Origin: CAYZSU01 sp964480565
GTDB lineage: Bacteria; UBA10199; 2-02-FULL-44-16; JAAZCA01
Reading direction: 5' to 3'
Assembly: GCA_964480565.1 (NCBI GenBank)
Contig: CAYZSU010000035.1
Span: 1 to 22,868 of the forward strand
DNA length: 22,868 bases
Part shown: in pieces, positions 15,719-22,868 of the stretch
Layout of the letters: every line of letters begins with the position of its first letter
Numbering within the stretch: position 1 is the stretch's first letter
The notes under the pieces: model-generated
The model's database searches: none
Told to the model about the DNA's origin: nothing
The model's input: the letters and a program-made list of their open reading frames with translations, nothing else
Position numbers and translations under genes: made by a program

Positions 15719-16570
15719 ATGGACCACTTAAGCTATTACGGATTTAAGGAAGAACCCTTTTCAATCATGCCGTTAACTAATTTTTATTATCACAATGAAC
15801 AGCATGATCAGGCCAAACTACGATTAAAACGCTCAATCGATCAAATGTTAGGGCTTGCAGTGCTTGTGGGTGAAATGGGCACAGGCAAAACATTACTGGC
15901 TAGGCATTTATTGGAAAGTTTGCCTGAATCTGAATACGATGTATCGCTATTAGTAGTTCTTCACTCAGATGTGACTAGCCAATGGCTAATTCGTCGCATT
16001 GCCATGCAATTTGGCATTGAGGATCCGCATGCAGATAAAGTACAGTTAATATCTCAGCTTTATAAACGATTAATCGATATTTCCGAACAAAATAGACGTG
16101 CCGTCATATTAATCGATGAAGCACATATGCTTAAACAAACAGAAACTCTAGAGGAAATTCGTGGACTATTAAATTTAGAGCTACCCAATAGCAAGTTATT
16201 ATCATTTGTAATGTTTGGCATGCCTGAACTTGATTATCAACTCAGCAAAGATGCCGCACTTAAACATCGCATTGCAGTGCGCTATGAATTAAAAAATCTA
16301 TCATTTGATTTGCTTTGCGACTATATCAGTTTTCGACTGACACATGCAGGTAGCACAGATACAATTTTTTCACAGCATGCACTTGAAAAAATATTTGAAC
16401 TTTCCAAAGGTAATCCACGATTGGTCAATGTCCTTTGTGACAATACATTATTTGAAGGATACATTCGAAAATCACGTCAACCGCTATCCGCGGATATTGT
16501 ACAAAGCGTCGGCGACGACCTCGCATTATCAAGTTCTACGGAATCAACACCTGCGACTGATCGCCGATAA
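15719..16570 (+). CDS. ExeA/GspA-like AAA ATPase
   Basis: The 283-residue protein starts MDHLSYYGFKEEPF, the conserved opening of ExeA-type ATPases. It then has Walker A GEMGTGKT (51-58), Walker B VILIDEAH (129-136) and GNPRLVNVLCD near the C-terminus (sensor 2 region). ExeA works with ExeB in placing the type II secretion secretin across peptidoglycan. Related proteins occur with pilus systems and in transposition (TniB/IstB-like). This one lacks the C-terminal membrane and peptidoglycan-binding domains of full-length ExeA. A TTG is in frame at 15704, but ATG 15719 has AGGA just upstream and fits the family N-terminus. It starts 7 nt after the TPR gene and ends 4 nt before a convergent gene. 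Confidence 0.85.
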   Translation: MDHLSYYGFKEEPFSIMPLTNFYYHNEQHDQAKLRLKRSIDQMLGLAVLVGEMGTGKTLLARHLLESLPESEYDVSLLVVLHSDVTSQWLIRRIAMQFGIEDPHADKVQLISQLYKRLIDISEQNRRAVILIDEAHMLKQTETLEEIRGLLNLELPNSKLLSFVMFGMPELDYQLSKDAALKHRIAVRYELKNLSFDLLCDYISFRLTHAGSTDTIFSQHALEKIFELSKGNPRLVNVLCDNTLFEGYIRKSRQPLSADIVQSVGDDLALSSSTESTPATDRR

Positions 16571-16574
16571 TCCA

Positions 16575-17648
16575 TTAATTTTCAATAATAGCAGACTCAT
16601 CCTCTAAACGCGTACGTGCAAAAATAAACGCGGGACGACCGCTATCATATTGCCATATGGCAGAATCTATCACCAATTGAATGGGCGCTAATGCAGGAAA
16701 TGCACTATCGTTAAATGACACGGATGCTGGAATTAATTGACCACCATTTTCTAAACTATCTTCAATATCATTCCATTGCGCATCACTTGGCGACATAAAT
16801 GCAAAAGCTCCTTGAGTAATATCCTCATAATCATTATTAAAAATACGCCCTGCTGAAATCACCGCCTGATCATATGCAATTAATTCTGCATCCATCATAT
16901 TGCCCCGATGCCTAGCACCTACAAACACATCATTCATTATATTATCACTATTTGTTGGTGAAAACTGATTATCAGCTGCAATAACTGCATTCCAATAAGA
17001 TTCCGGTGGGTTCTCATAAAACAATTCATCGTCCACGCCAAATAAAGACGGCTGGTCATTATCCAAAATAAGTGCAATGCGATTCTTTATCACCATGCCA
17101 ATCATATGCGCGGTCATGCTGTCACTGGTTTGCAATACATAGGATGCACCCGATTCTGATACGGTTTGTGCGTCATCCACGATAGGCCCCAATGCCTCGG
17201 CAATTAGAATTTGAATGAGTTGCTGCGGCGGAACAGTGACCTGATACCATTGATCCACCTGACCATCCGTTGTTTCACAATGAATATCCGCAATGCCTGT
17301 AGATAGCGGTGTAATTAAAAATCCCTGACCAGTTGCAATCGTATCAAATCCAGGTCGTGATGAAATATCGACTATATGCGACTCCTCTGTCTGACAGTTT
17401 AACGAGGTATGACTTGTGGATATTGCATCTCCTGATGAATCTGTAATGATGCGTTCATCGATACCAGGATAGTTCCCGCCAACAGCCAATATCATTTGAT
17501 CGCTAGCGCGCAATGTATGAGATTCGCTGCTTGTTGTTTCTGATTCACTGGACTCATCGCCACCAGACAGAAACGGTATTGATGGCAGATAACTACAGCT
17601 ACTTGAAATGAATATGATCAGGCTTAAAAATATGTATGTATATGTCAT
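16575..17648 (-). CDS. Lipoprotein with SleB-like cell wall hydrolase region
   Basis: The 357-residue protein begins with a hydrophobic signal and ISSSC (Cys18, probable lipidation; Ser at -3 is atypical), then a Ser/Glu-rich linker. The first domain (about 45-145) looks beta-rich. The second (about 150-340) has the outline of SleB/CwlJ hydrolases: AEALGP with a candidate catalytic Glu, MIGMVIKNRIALI, YWNAVIAADNQFSP, and AVISAGRIFNND...GAFAFMSP. These correspond to the family's E.GE, VA.VILNR, V....QFSP and GALFF.NP blocks. The match is partial and made by eye. A role in peptidoglycan remodelling would follow if correct. AAGGAT lies upstream of ATG 17648. It is convergent with the ExeA-like gene, 4 nt away. 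Confidence 0.6.
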   Translation of the reverse strand: MTYTYIFLSLIIFISSSCSYLPSIPFLSGGDESSESETTSSESHTLRASDQMILAVGGNYPGIDERIITDSSGDAISTSHTSLNCQTEESHIVDISSRPGFDTIATGQGFLITPLSTGIADIHCETTDGQVDQWYQVTVPPQQLIQILIAEALGPIVDDAQTVSESGASYVLQTSDSMTAHMIGMVIKNRIALILDNDQPSLFGVDDELFYENPPESYWNAVIAADNQFSPTNSDNIMNDVFVGARHRGNMMDAELIAYDQAVISAGRIFNNDYEDITQGAFAFMSPSDAQWNDIEDSLENGGQLIPASVSFNDSAFPALAPIQLVIDSAIWQYDSGRPAFIFARTRLEDESAIIEN

Positions 17649-17666
17649 AAATCCTTTTTAAATGAA

Positions 17667-17695
17667 TTGACGGATAATGACAAATTATTTAATAT
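17667..17695 (+). promoter_or_regulatory. Candidate sigma-70 promoter for the MopE-like gene
   Basis: TTGACG (17667-17672) and TAATAT (17690-17695) are separated by 17 nt. They lie about 145 nt upstream of the MopE-like start, leaving a long leader that contains the third copy of the TTCAAAAATRCCCAG motif. Confidence 0.4.
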
Positions 17696-17808
17696 TTTTC
17701 TACATTATTCACGCAACTTTTTTTACCATCCGCCGATAACATTCATACGCTCTGACTATTTTTTTACAATTCTGGAACTGCTGAAACATAGGCGATTCTT
17801 AAGGGTTG

Positions 17809-17823
17809 TTCAAAAATGCCCAG
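17809..17823 (+). repeat. Short interspersed motif, copy 3
   Basis: TTCAAAAATGCCCAG differs from the other two copies by one base. It ends 21 nt upstream of the MopE-like start codon. Similarity to copy 2 extends leftwards (TTG before the core), giving TTGTTCAAAAATRCCCAG. Confidence 0.5.
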
Positions 17824-17844
17824 GCCGCCTACTAAGGATATCCT

Positions 17845-19587
17845 ATGCCGACTCCAACATGCACGAATAAACACTCCTTCACTACTGACAAAGGGTTGAA
17901 AGATAGGAACTTCAATCATACATCATCAAAAAAACACTCATCATTATCGTCGTCCGAACATACGAGCACATCATCATTTCAAATGGCACCGTCTACAGGA
18001 AGGCACGGCATTGGCATTATTATTGGAATAGGAATTGGATTATCCGCATTATGGGGATGCGATGATACATCCAGCACAGCGGATCCCATTGAAAGTGACC
18101 TGCCTGCATCAACCCGTGATAAAGGAATTGATACATCGATAATCGTACCGCCAGATGCATCCCTGGATCAATCCAATGACAGGCTAGATATGACACCTGA
18201 TACATTAGATGCGAGAACAGATCAACATACAATGGACGGTCCAATCAACGATGCTCCCCGTATGGATATAGCAGGCGACCAGACTTTGGATCTGAATCAC
18301 ACGGATAGGTCGGACGCAATGCCAGATACAATGATGGATCAAGGCGACAGGCAGGATGCCAGTGAATGCACACGCTTTGATACTACATGTAATGGCATTG
18401 ATGATGATTGTGATGGCCAAATTGATGAAGATTTTATATCGCAACAAGGCGATGCTTGCGGACATGGTATATGCGCCGGCCAAATAATGGAAATATGTAT
18501 GGATGGCGCTCTTCAAGCACTTTGCATTGGTGAGAATAGTCCGGAAGATGAAACCTGCAATAATATGAACACTGATGATGACTGCAATGGCATAGTCGAT
18601 GATATTCAGGGACTGGATGAGGAGTGTGCAGTTAATGGATTTTCACCCGAAGATAATTGCTTTAACGGTATTCAGCGCTGCTTGGATGGCAGACTCACAT
18701 GCCAGCCATTATTTACGGAAACAGAAATTTGTGATGATCTGGACAATGACTGCAATGGTATTGTCGATGATATTGCTGATAGCACATGCGGTGACTCCGA
18801 CAGAGGCATACTGGATAATGGCATCCCAGATGCGGCGATTGATGCGGACTTCACTGACATTGAAATTCCAGATACTGGCATAATTGATGTCCTGCCCATA
18901 GACGCGCAGCCAGCGGATATAGCGCTGGATCAAACAATCGATGCCCTACCCATAGATGCACTGCCAGCGGATGCAGCTATAGACATGGCGCCCATATGCA
19001 TTCCCAGCCTTGAAATATGCGATGGATTGGATAATGACTGCGATTAAATAATCGACAATGGCGAGTTTCCCATGCACAATTTAATCGATCAAAATATTGT
19101 CTTCTATATGCCCGGATTATGGAATACGCTTATCACTAGTAATGAAAACACAACTATTGCATTGGACATCAGCGCCATAATGCTAGTTCCGCAGGATCAA
19201 GTCATTCAGGATATGAGTACCATTACATTTTGCAATGGCACGCATATTTTTCCAATGCCTCCACCTGCATTAGTGCCGCGATGTGATAATCAATCCGTTG
19301 ACTTAGGTTGTGCCAGCCATCTCGATATAGTATCTAATCTGTCTAGACTCGAACATTTCCCTGAAAACGAAGACGATGATTACAACCCCGCTAGATACAC
19401 GATTGGCATGGATATAATGCGAGGCAATAATGCATTGCCCGGGTATATGGAAGCCTCTGCAAGAATTTATGATGCCAGTCAAGACGATAGAGACGATCAT
19501 TATCGCGCTGCCTTAGAAATCCGTTTAGATGCGGCTAATTGTACTTATTTTTTTAGTGTCGCGGCATGTGATCATATGAATCAATAA
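17845..19587 (+). pseudogene. MopE-like metal-binding lipoprotein interrupted by in-frame TAA
   Basis: Translation from ATG 17845 (AAGGA upstream) gives 400 residues up to TAA 19045-19047. It has an unusually long hydrophilic N-region, a hydrophobic segment (55-69) and lipobox LWGC (Cys72); ATG 17983 would give a normal signal length but lacks a ribosome binding site. An Asp-rich region is followed by motifs of the DxDCDG type seen in MopE-like secreted proteins: CNGIDDDCDGQIDED, NTDDDCNGIVDD and DNDCNGIVDD. A fourth begins DGLDNDCD and meets the stop where Gly is expected. The same frame continues IIDNGEF and runs to 19587, about 180 more residues. The split is therefore a nonsense change, not a frameshift. 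It may be a pseudogene, a truncated functional protein, or a sequencing error. Confidence 0.75.
18886..18993 (+). repeat. Two tandem 54-bp coding repeats in the MopE-like gene
   Basis: Units 18886-18939 and 18940-18993 encode similar Asp/Pro/Ala stretches (DVLPIDAQPADIALD and DALPIDALPADAAID). They are clearly alike over the first ~35 bp and diverge afterwards. They form a spacer between the third and fourth metal-binding motifs. Confidence 0.65.
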
Positions 19588-19713
19588 TATATTAAACTCG
19601 AGTTATAATCACAGTGTCAAATATCAACTGCTATTTTTTTGACGTTTCACTCGTTTTGATCAGGCAATTCTCATTTTAAAATTTCAACAAACCGAATAAA
19701 TCCTTTACATTTC

Positions 19714-19745
19714 AAATAGTTACAAATACCCCCACTAAACTATTT
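19714..19745. promoter_or_regulatory. Inverted repeat abutting the sigma-54 promoter
   Basis: AAATAGTT (19714-19721) and AACTATTT (19738-19745) are perfect complements separated by 16 nt. The right arm ends 2 nt before the -24 element. It is too close for a typical enhancer site, so it would fit a repressor or architectural protein. An intrinsic AT-rich symmetry is possible. Confidence 0.4.
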
Positions 19746-19747
19746 TT

Positions 19748-19765
19748 TTGGCATCCTCATTGCAT
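19748..19765 (+). promoter_or_regulatory. Sigma-54 (RpoN) promoter
   Basis: TTGGCAT-N5-TTGCAT matches the sigma-54 consensus TTGGCAC-N5-TTGCAT except for one base. The GG (19750-19751) and GC (19762-19763) are separated by exactly 10 nt, the defining -24/-12 spacing. The predicted start is near 19775, about 24 nt upstream of the ATG at 19799. Transcription would need an enhancer-binding activator, which is not encoded in this window. Confidence 0.8.
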
Positions 19766-19798
19766 AGTAATAGTGTAGATACAGCGACAGGGGATATT

Positions 19799-20047
19799 AT
19801 GAATACCGAACAAATGAGCCAAGTATTAATTCGAAAAGCACTCGGAGAATCCAATACACCGGAAACCAGTCAAAACACCATGGTATTATCATGTGGCGGT
19901 GTTTACATTCCACATTCAAATTATAAAAAACAAGCCATTCACCAGATGCTACATATGCACGACAAAGAAGAACCTGTGAAATTTTATGCGAGCAATCGGC
20001 CAAACAATGTACTGCACGCATTGCTTATCAAAGAAAGCTTAAATTAA
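19799..20047 (+). CDS. Small orphan protein under sigma-54 promoter
   Basis: The 82-residue product matches nothing I recognise. It has no signal peptide, no membrane segment and two Met-rich stretches (QAIHQMLHMHDKEEP; MSQVLIRKALG). A central VLSCGGVYIPHSNY contains the only Cys, and the C-terminus looks helical (NVLHALLIKESLN). The start is firm: AGGGGAT lies at normal spacing before ATG 19799, and the upstream open frame to 19748 would include the promoter itself. It is a complete single-gene unit with a near-consensus sigma-54 promoter and a strong terminator (20077-20111). Function unknown; regulation suggests a role in nitrogen, motility, stress or developmental responses, as is usual for sigma-54 genes. 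Confidence 0.8.
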   Translation: MNTEQMSQVLIRKALGESNTPETSQNTMVLSCGGVYIPHSNYKKQAIHQMLHMHDKEEPVKFYASNRPNNVLHALLIKESLN

Positions 20048-20076
20048 ACTTACTTTTTTTCTCTCCTTTTTCCTTT

Positions 20077-20111
20077 GGGGTCAGCATGAAAATGTTGGCC
20101 CCTACTTTTTT
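20077..20111 (+). terminator. Intrinsic terminator of the sigma-54 unit
   Basis: An 11-bp stem (GGGGTCAGCAT / ATGTTGGCCCC, two G-U wobbles) has loop GAAA and is followed by TACTTTTTT. The U-run is on the plus strand only. The stem's right end overlaps the uvrC stop codon (20102-20104), so it may also protect the uvrC mRNA 3' end. Confidence 0.85.
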
Positions 20112-21901
20112 ATGCTCGCCAAAACTTGACTTGCAATAACAATGGAAATACGCGCATCCTTTGATAATTGATTCGCTGATATGGAGGAAGTGTCCTCATA
20201 ATTTGACAATGCCAATCCAATGGCATGTCCCCGCTTAGGGCCAATCCCCTTAATATGATCAAATGATAATTTCACCATCGCCTTGGCACGCTGTTTTCGA
20301 TGTGCAGTAATGCCAAATCGATGCGCTTCATCACGAATACGCATGCATAATAGCAAACTCGCATCGTTGGCTGCAATTCTCAGCGGACTTCTTCGCCCAG
20401 GCACGAATAAACGATCAATGCTCTGTTCTTTTTTTCCTTTGGCAATGGCAATCACCGGTATATTTACTTCCAATGTTGCCAATGCTTGGAGAGCACTGTT
20501 TAACTGTCCTTTGCCACCATCAATCAACAACAAATCAGGTAGATATAATGAACGATTTGTAACACGAAATCGTCGGCAAATTACCTCATGGATCATTGCC
20601 ACATCATTTGGCATATCCGTGCACGTAATATTATATAATCGATATCTGGATTTAAGCGGTTTGGCATGATCAAATCGGACCAATGAGCCAATCGCAAATT
20701 GACCCTGTATATTTGAAATATCAATACATTCGATAGACTCAATGTCTGGCACGGATAGTTGTTCAGATAATGCAATGAGTGCCTCCTCCCCATTATAGCT
20801 ATCGCTGGTTTTTAACGATGCAGCGGCATTTCGCGATGCCATATCGAGCAGGCGTTTTTTCTCACCTCGCTTAGGGGACAATATACGAATAACACCTTTA
20901 TCTCTATGTTGAAATAATTCAGAAACCAGCTGCAATTTAGATATGGGATAGGCAATCATAATCTGCGCAGGCACTGTCATCATATCCCAATAATGACATA
21001 TGAGCATCTCTTCTAATGCCTCTGCTATTGATTCATAGTGTTGCCTGGCATGAATTACATCCTTGCTCATTAACTGCCCAGAGCGAATATAAAGGATGCA
21101 CATGCAAATATAATGATCATTTTGAGCCAAGCCAATGCAGTCATAGGACAAGCATTTATGAGTCGTCACATCCTGAGTTTCCAGCATTTCTGTAATATGT
21201 GCGATGGCATCCCGGTATATTGCGGCACGCTCAAAACACAGATCTTTTGATGACTTTGCCATCCGTGATCGTAAATGTGACAATAGAACCTTATTATTGC
21301 CGGACAGAAAGTGCCTGGCATCAGAGACATGCGGCGCATACTCTGTTTTGGAAATTTGATCTGTACACGGTGCTGCGCATAGTTTCATATCAAATCGCAA
21401 ACATGGACGAATACGGTTTTTAAACTGTCTATCCGAACAATTTCGAATTTGAAAAAATTGGGCAATATGTTTAACCATAATACGCGCATCATAGGCACTA
21501 TTATAGGGCCCAAAATAACAATGCCCATCCTTTTTCACATGCCGGGTAATATAAATGCCAGGATAATCATGATTGGTACTGAGTTTAATCGATACATGGG
21601 TTTTATCATCGCGTAATTCAATATTATATCTGGGCTGATATTTTTTTATGAGTGTATTTTCGAGCAATAGGGCTTCTTGCTCTGAATGCGTAATAATAAA
21701 TTCCAAAAGCACTGTTTTTTTGATTAAATAGGCAATTTGTGGCCGTTTATCATGGGATTTTCCAAAATAATTCCGTATCCGACGCCGCAAATGCTTGGCT
21801 TTACCCACATACAATACATTGCCCATTGCATCTTTAAACAAATACACCCCAGGCTCCAGGGGAAATGAATCGGCTTGTTCCTGCAAGGATAATTCCATCA
21901 T
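20102..21901 (-). CDS. uvrC: UvrABC excinuclease subunit C
   Basis: UvrC makes both incisions in nucleotide excision repair. The 599-residue protein has all expected parts. The GIY-YIG nuclease covers about 15-95 (GVYLF 18-22, LYVGKA 30-35, then an Arg cluster). The UVR motif (LCFERAAIYRDAI) contacts UvrB. The RNase H-like 5' incision domain (IECIDISNIQG; LPDLLLIDGGKGQL; RIRDEAHRFGITAHRK) is followed by C-terminal helix-hairpin-helix motifs (IKGIGPKRGHAI). The frame extends to 21940, but ATG 21901 has TAGGAACG just upstream and matches the family N-terminus. It is transcribed alone. Its promoter must lie in the short gap before the barrel gene's terminator, or it depends on read-through. Confidence 0.95.
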   Translation of the reverse strand: MMELSLQEQADSFPLEPGVYLFKDAMGNVLYVGKAKHLRRRIRNYFGKSHDKRPQIAYLIKKTVLLEFIITHSEQEALLLENTLIKKYQPRYNIELRDDKTHVSIKLSTNHDYPGIYITRHVKKDGHCYFGPYNSAYDARIMVKHIAQFFQIRNCSDRQFKNRIRPCLRFDMKLCAAPCTDQISKTEYAPHVSDARHFLSGNNKVLLSHLRSRMAKSSKDLCFERAAIYRDAIAHITEMLETQDVTTHKCLSYDCIGLAQNDHYICMCILYIRSGQLMSKDVIHARQHYESIAEALEEMLICHYWDMMTVPAQIMIAYPISKLQLVSELFQHRDKGVIRILSPKRGEKKRLLDMASRNAAASLKTSDSYNGEEALIALSEQLSVPDIESIECIDISNIQGQFAIGSLVRFDHAKPLKSRYRLYNITCTDMPNDVAMIHEVICRRFRVTNRSLYLPDLLLIDGGKGQLNSALQALATLEVNIPVIAIAKGKKEQSIDRLFVPGRRSPLRIAANDASLLLCMRIRDEAHRFGITAHRKQRAKAMVKLSFDHIKGIGPKRGHAIGLALSNYEDTSSISANQLSKDARISIVIASQVLASIKK

Positions 21902-21941
21902 GATCGTTCCTAAAATGACATGATTGATACATGGACACAAT

Positions 21942-21976
21942 AAAAAAACGCTGTCCCTTTTTATGGAGACAGCGTT
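21942..21976 (-). terminator. Intrinsic terminator of the outer-membrane protein gene
   Basis: On the minus strand AACGCTGTC pairs with GACAGCGTT (9 bp, plus CC/GG beyond a one-base bulge) and is followed by a run of seven U. It begins 25 nt after the stop of the barrel gene and separates it from uvrC. Confidence 0.87.
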
Positions 21977-22000
21977 ATCATTAATTATCTATATGCAATG

Positions 22001-22868
22001 CTAGAATGTGCTATGCATCATAAGTACCACATTATGCTCTGCATTGCCTGAGGTATACGCATAAGTACCCTGTCCAGAATTATTAACACCTTCGATCCAA
22101 TCATAATGCTTTTGAAGCTGATAGCCCAATTGTAATTTTAAGTAATTATCATAGGCATACCAGTTCACACCACCGCCAAATGACCAGGAATCATTGCCTG
22201 CTTGCTGACGAATGGTTTGGCTGGCTTGGGCAGCCACTTCAAATTTCTTTGGAATAATATAATAGCCTGCACTCAACATATAACCGATATCCGTAAATTT
22301 CAATCGCGCGCCAGCACCTCCATAGATTGTACCCGCAGTACCCAATGAATTAAAACGTATCTCACGATAATACCCTTGTGCGGTCACAGAAAGCCCTGCC
22401 AAACGAAATGCTGCACCCAAAGAGGATGTCCACATATTTTCAATCTCCGGAGGAGCTGGATTATTGTTGCTGGCAAGTGTTGAATCTATACGGCTTCCCT
22501 GATATATACTTCCCACACTGACTGTTAATTTAGGAGTCGTGGAACAATCATAATCCGTTAATTTACTGCCCACTGCATCAAAGATATTAATCCCTGTGCG
22601 AAAACCCACGGACATACCCTTGGATTCCTTATTAATATCATAATTGCTCTCTCTAGAACTGACCACGCCAAATTCATAAAACATCTTCCAATACTCACCG
22701 GTTAACCGAACACCCAAACCATCTGGTGCACCAAAACTGGATGCCAATGGTGTAATATCCCCTAATTGATCGGAACGCGTTTGCACACTGGGTGCTTCTG
22801 GCAATAATAGCCAACTCGAACTAAACCCCATATCCAATGGCAATCCCACCATGCCCACATCCACATTC
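22001..22868 (-). CDS. Outer-membrane beta-barrel protein, 5' end beyond the window
   Basis: At least 289 residues are present and the frame is open to the window edge; the GTG at 22864 is unlikely to be the true start. The sequence shows many alternating hydrophobic/aromatic strands (LTVSVGSIYQGS, LSVTAQGYYREIRF, GYMLSAGYYIIPKKFEVAAQ, LKLQLGYQLQKHYDW) separated by polar turns. It ends NVVLMMHSTF, with the terminal Phe recognised by the BAM complex. The layout resembles porin-like proteins of the OprP/O or uncharacterised deltaproteobacterial type, but the family cannot be fixed. No signal peptide is visible because the N-terminus is missing. A dedicated terminator follows. Confidence 0.82.
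   Translation of the reverse strand, partial: NVDVGMVGLPLDMGFSSSWLLLPEAPSVQTRSDQLGDITPLASSFGAPDGLGVRLTGEYWKMFYEFGVVSSRESNYDINKESKGMSVGFRTGINIFDAVGSKLTDYDCSTTPKLTVSVGSIYQGSRIDSTLASNNNPAPPEIENMWTSSLGAAFRLAGLSVTAQGYYREIRFNSLGTAGTIYGGAGARLKFTDIGYMLSAGYYIIPKKFEVAAQASQTIRQQAGNDSWSFGGGVNWYAYDNYLKLQLGYQLQKHYDWIEGVNNSGQGTYAYTSGNAEHNVVLMMHSTF

Noticed and set aside
17667..17870. 67-codon open frame at the start of the MopE-like leader
   Set aside because: It begins on the putative -35 element as a TTG frame, lacks a ribosome binding site and overlaps the better supported gene.
19595..19604. AACTCGAGTT palindrome after the MopE-like gene as a terminator
   Set aside because: The 10-bp palindrome leaves no loop and no T-run follows directly.

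Overview
This window comes from an AT-rich Gram-negative chromosome. The diderm envelope shows in a C-terminal beta-barrel fragment and several lipoprotein signal peptides. Four features suggest a low-GC member of the former Deltaproteobacteria (Myxococcota/Bradymonadota-like): a MopE-type protein with repeated DxDCDG motifs, a Cys/Pro/Asp-repeat lipoprotein, a TPR-TPR-ExeA-type ATPase cluster, and a good sigma-54 promoter. The taxonomic call is inference; no rRNA gene or marker set is present.

Layout. 1-740: hairpins, tRNA-Asn(GTT) on the minus strand with its own terminator, and tRNA-Pro(CGG) on the plus strand. 740-5369: a tight plus-strand housekeeping operon tmk-holB-ricT-metG, closed by a strong hairpin at 5388-5414. 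5437-6729 (minus): a secreted lipoprotein with five 17-residue Cys repeats. 7058-8940: a YacP-like NYN nuclease (plus), then a Lys-tailed coiled-coil protein and a helical-repeat protein with a SEC-C zinc motif (both minus). 8963-9134: an intergenic region that folds on the plus strand into a long rod with a closing stem, an open central bubble, a second long helix and a U-run. This is the architecture of 6S RNA and is the best candidate for an unannotated element. 9191-12737: a small exported protein, then a minus-strand, translationally coupled operon (SAM methyltransferase, unknown 147-aa protein, Maf/DUF115 glycosyltransferase), probably for glycosylation of flagellin or another surface protein. 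12841-16570: TPR protein, second TPR protein, ExeA-like AAA ATPase (plus). 16575-17648 (minus): a lipoprotein resembling SleB-type cell wall hydrolases. 17845-19587: a MopE-like lipoprotein whose frame is cut by an in-frame TAA exactly where the fourth metal-binding motif should have its invariant Gly. 19748-20111: a near-consensus sigma-54 promoter, an 82-aa orphan gene and a terminator, forming a self-contained unit. 20102-21901 (minus): uvrC. 22001-22868 (minus): the 3' part of an outer-membrane barrel gene running off the window.

How the parts relate. The first operon is core replication/translation (dTMP kinase, clamp-loader delta', RicT, Met-tRNA synthetase). The rest is mostly envelope biology: lipoproteins, peptidoglycan hydrolase-like protein, surface glycosylation and an outer-membrane barrel. 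Two elements point to growth-phase or stress regulation: the 6S-like RNA (6S sequesters the housekeeping RNA polymerase) and the sigma-54 unit. A short intergenic motif (TTCAAAAATRCCCAG) recurs upstream of three plus-strand genes and is unexplained.
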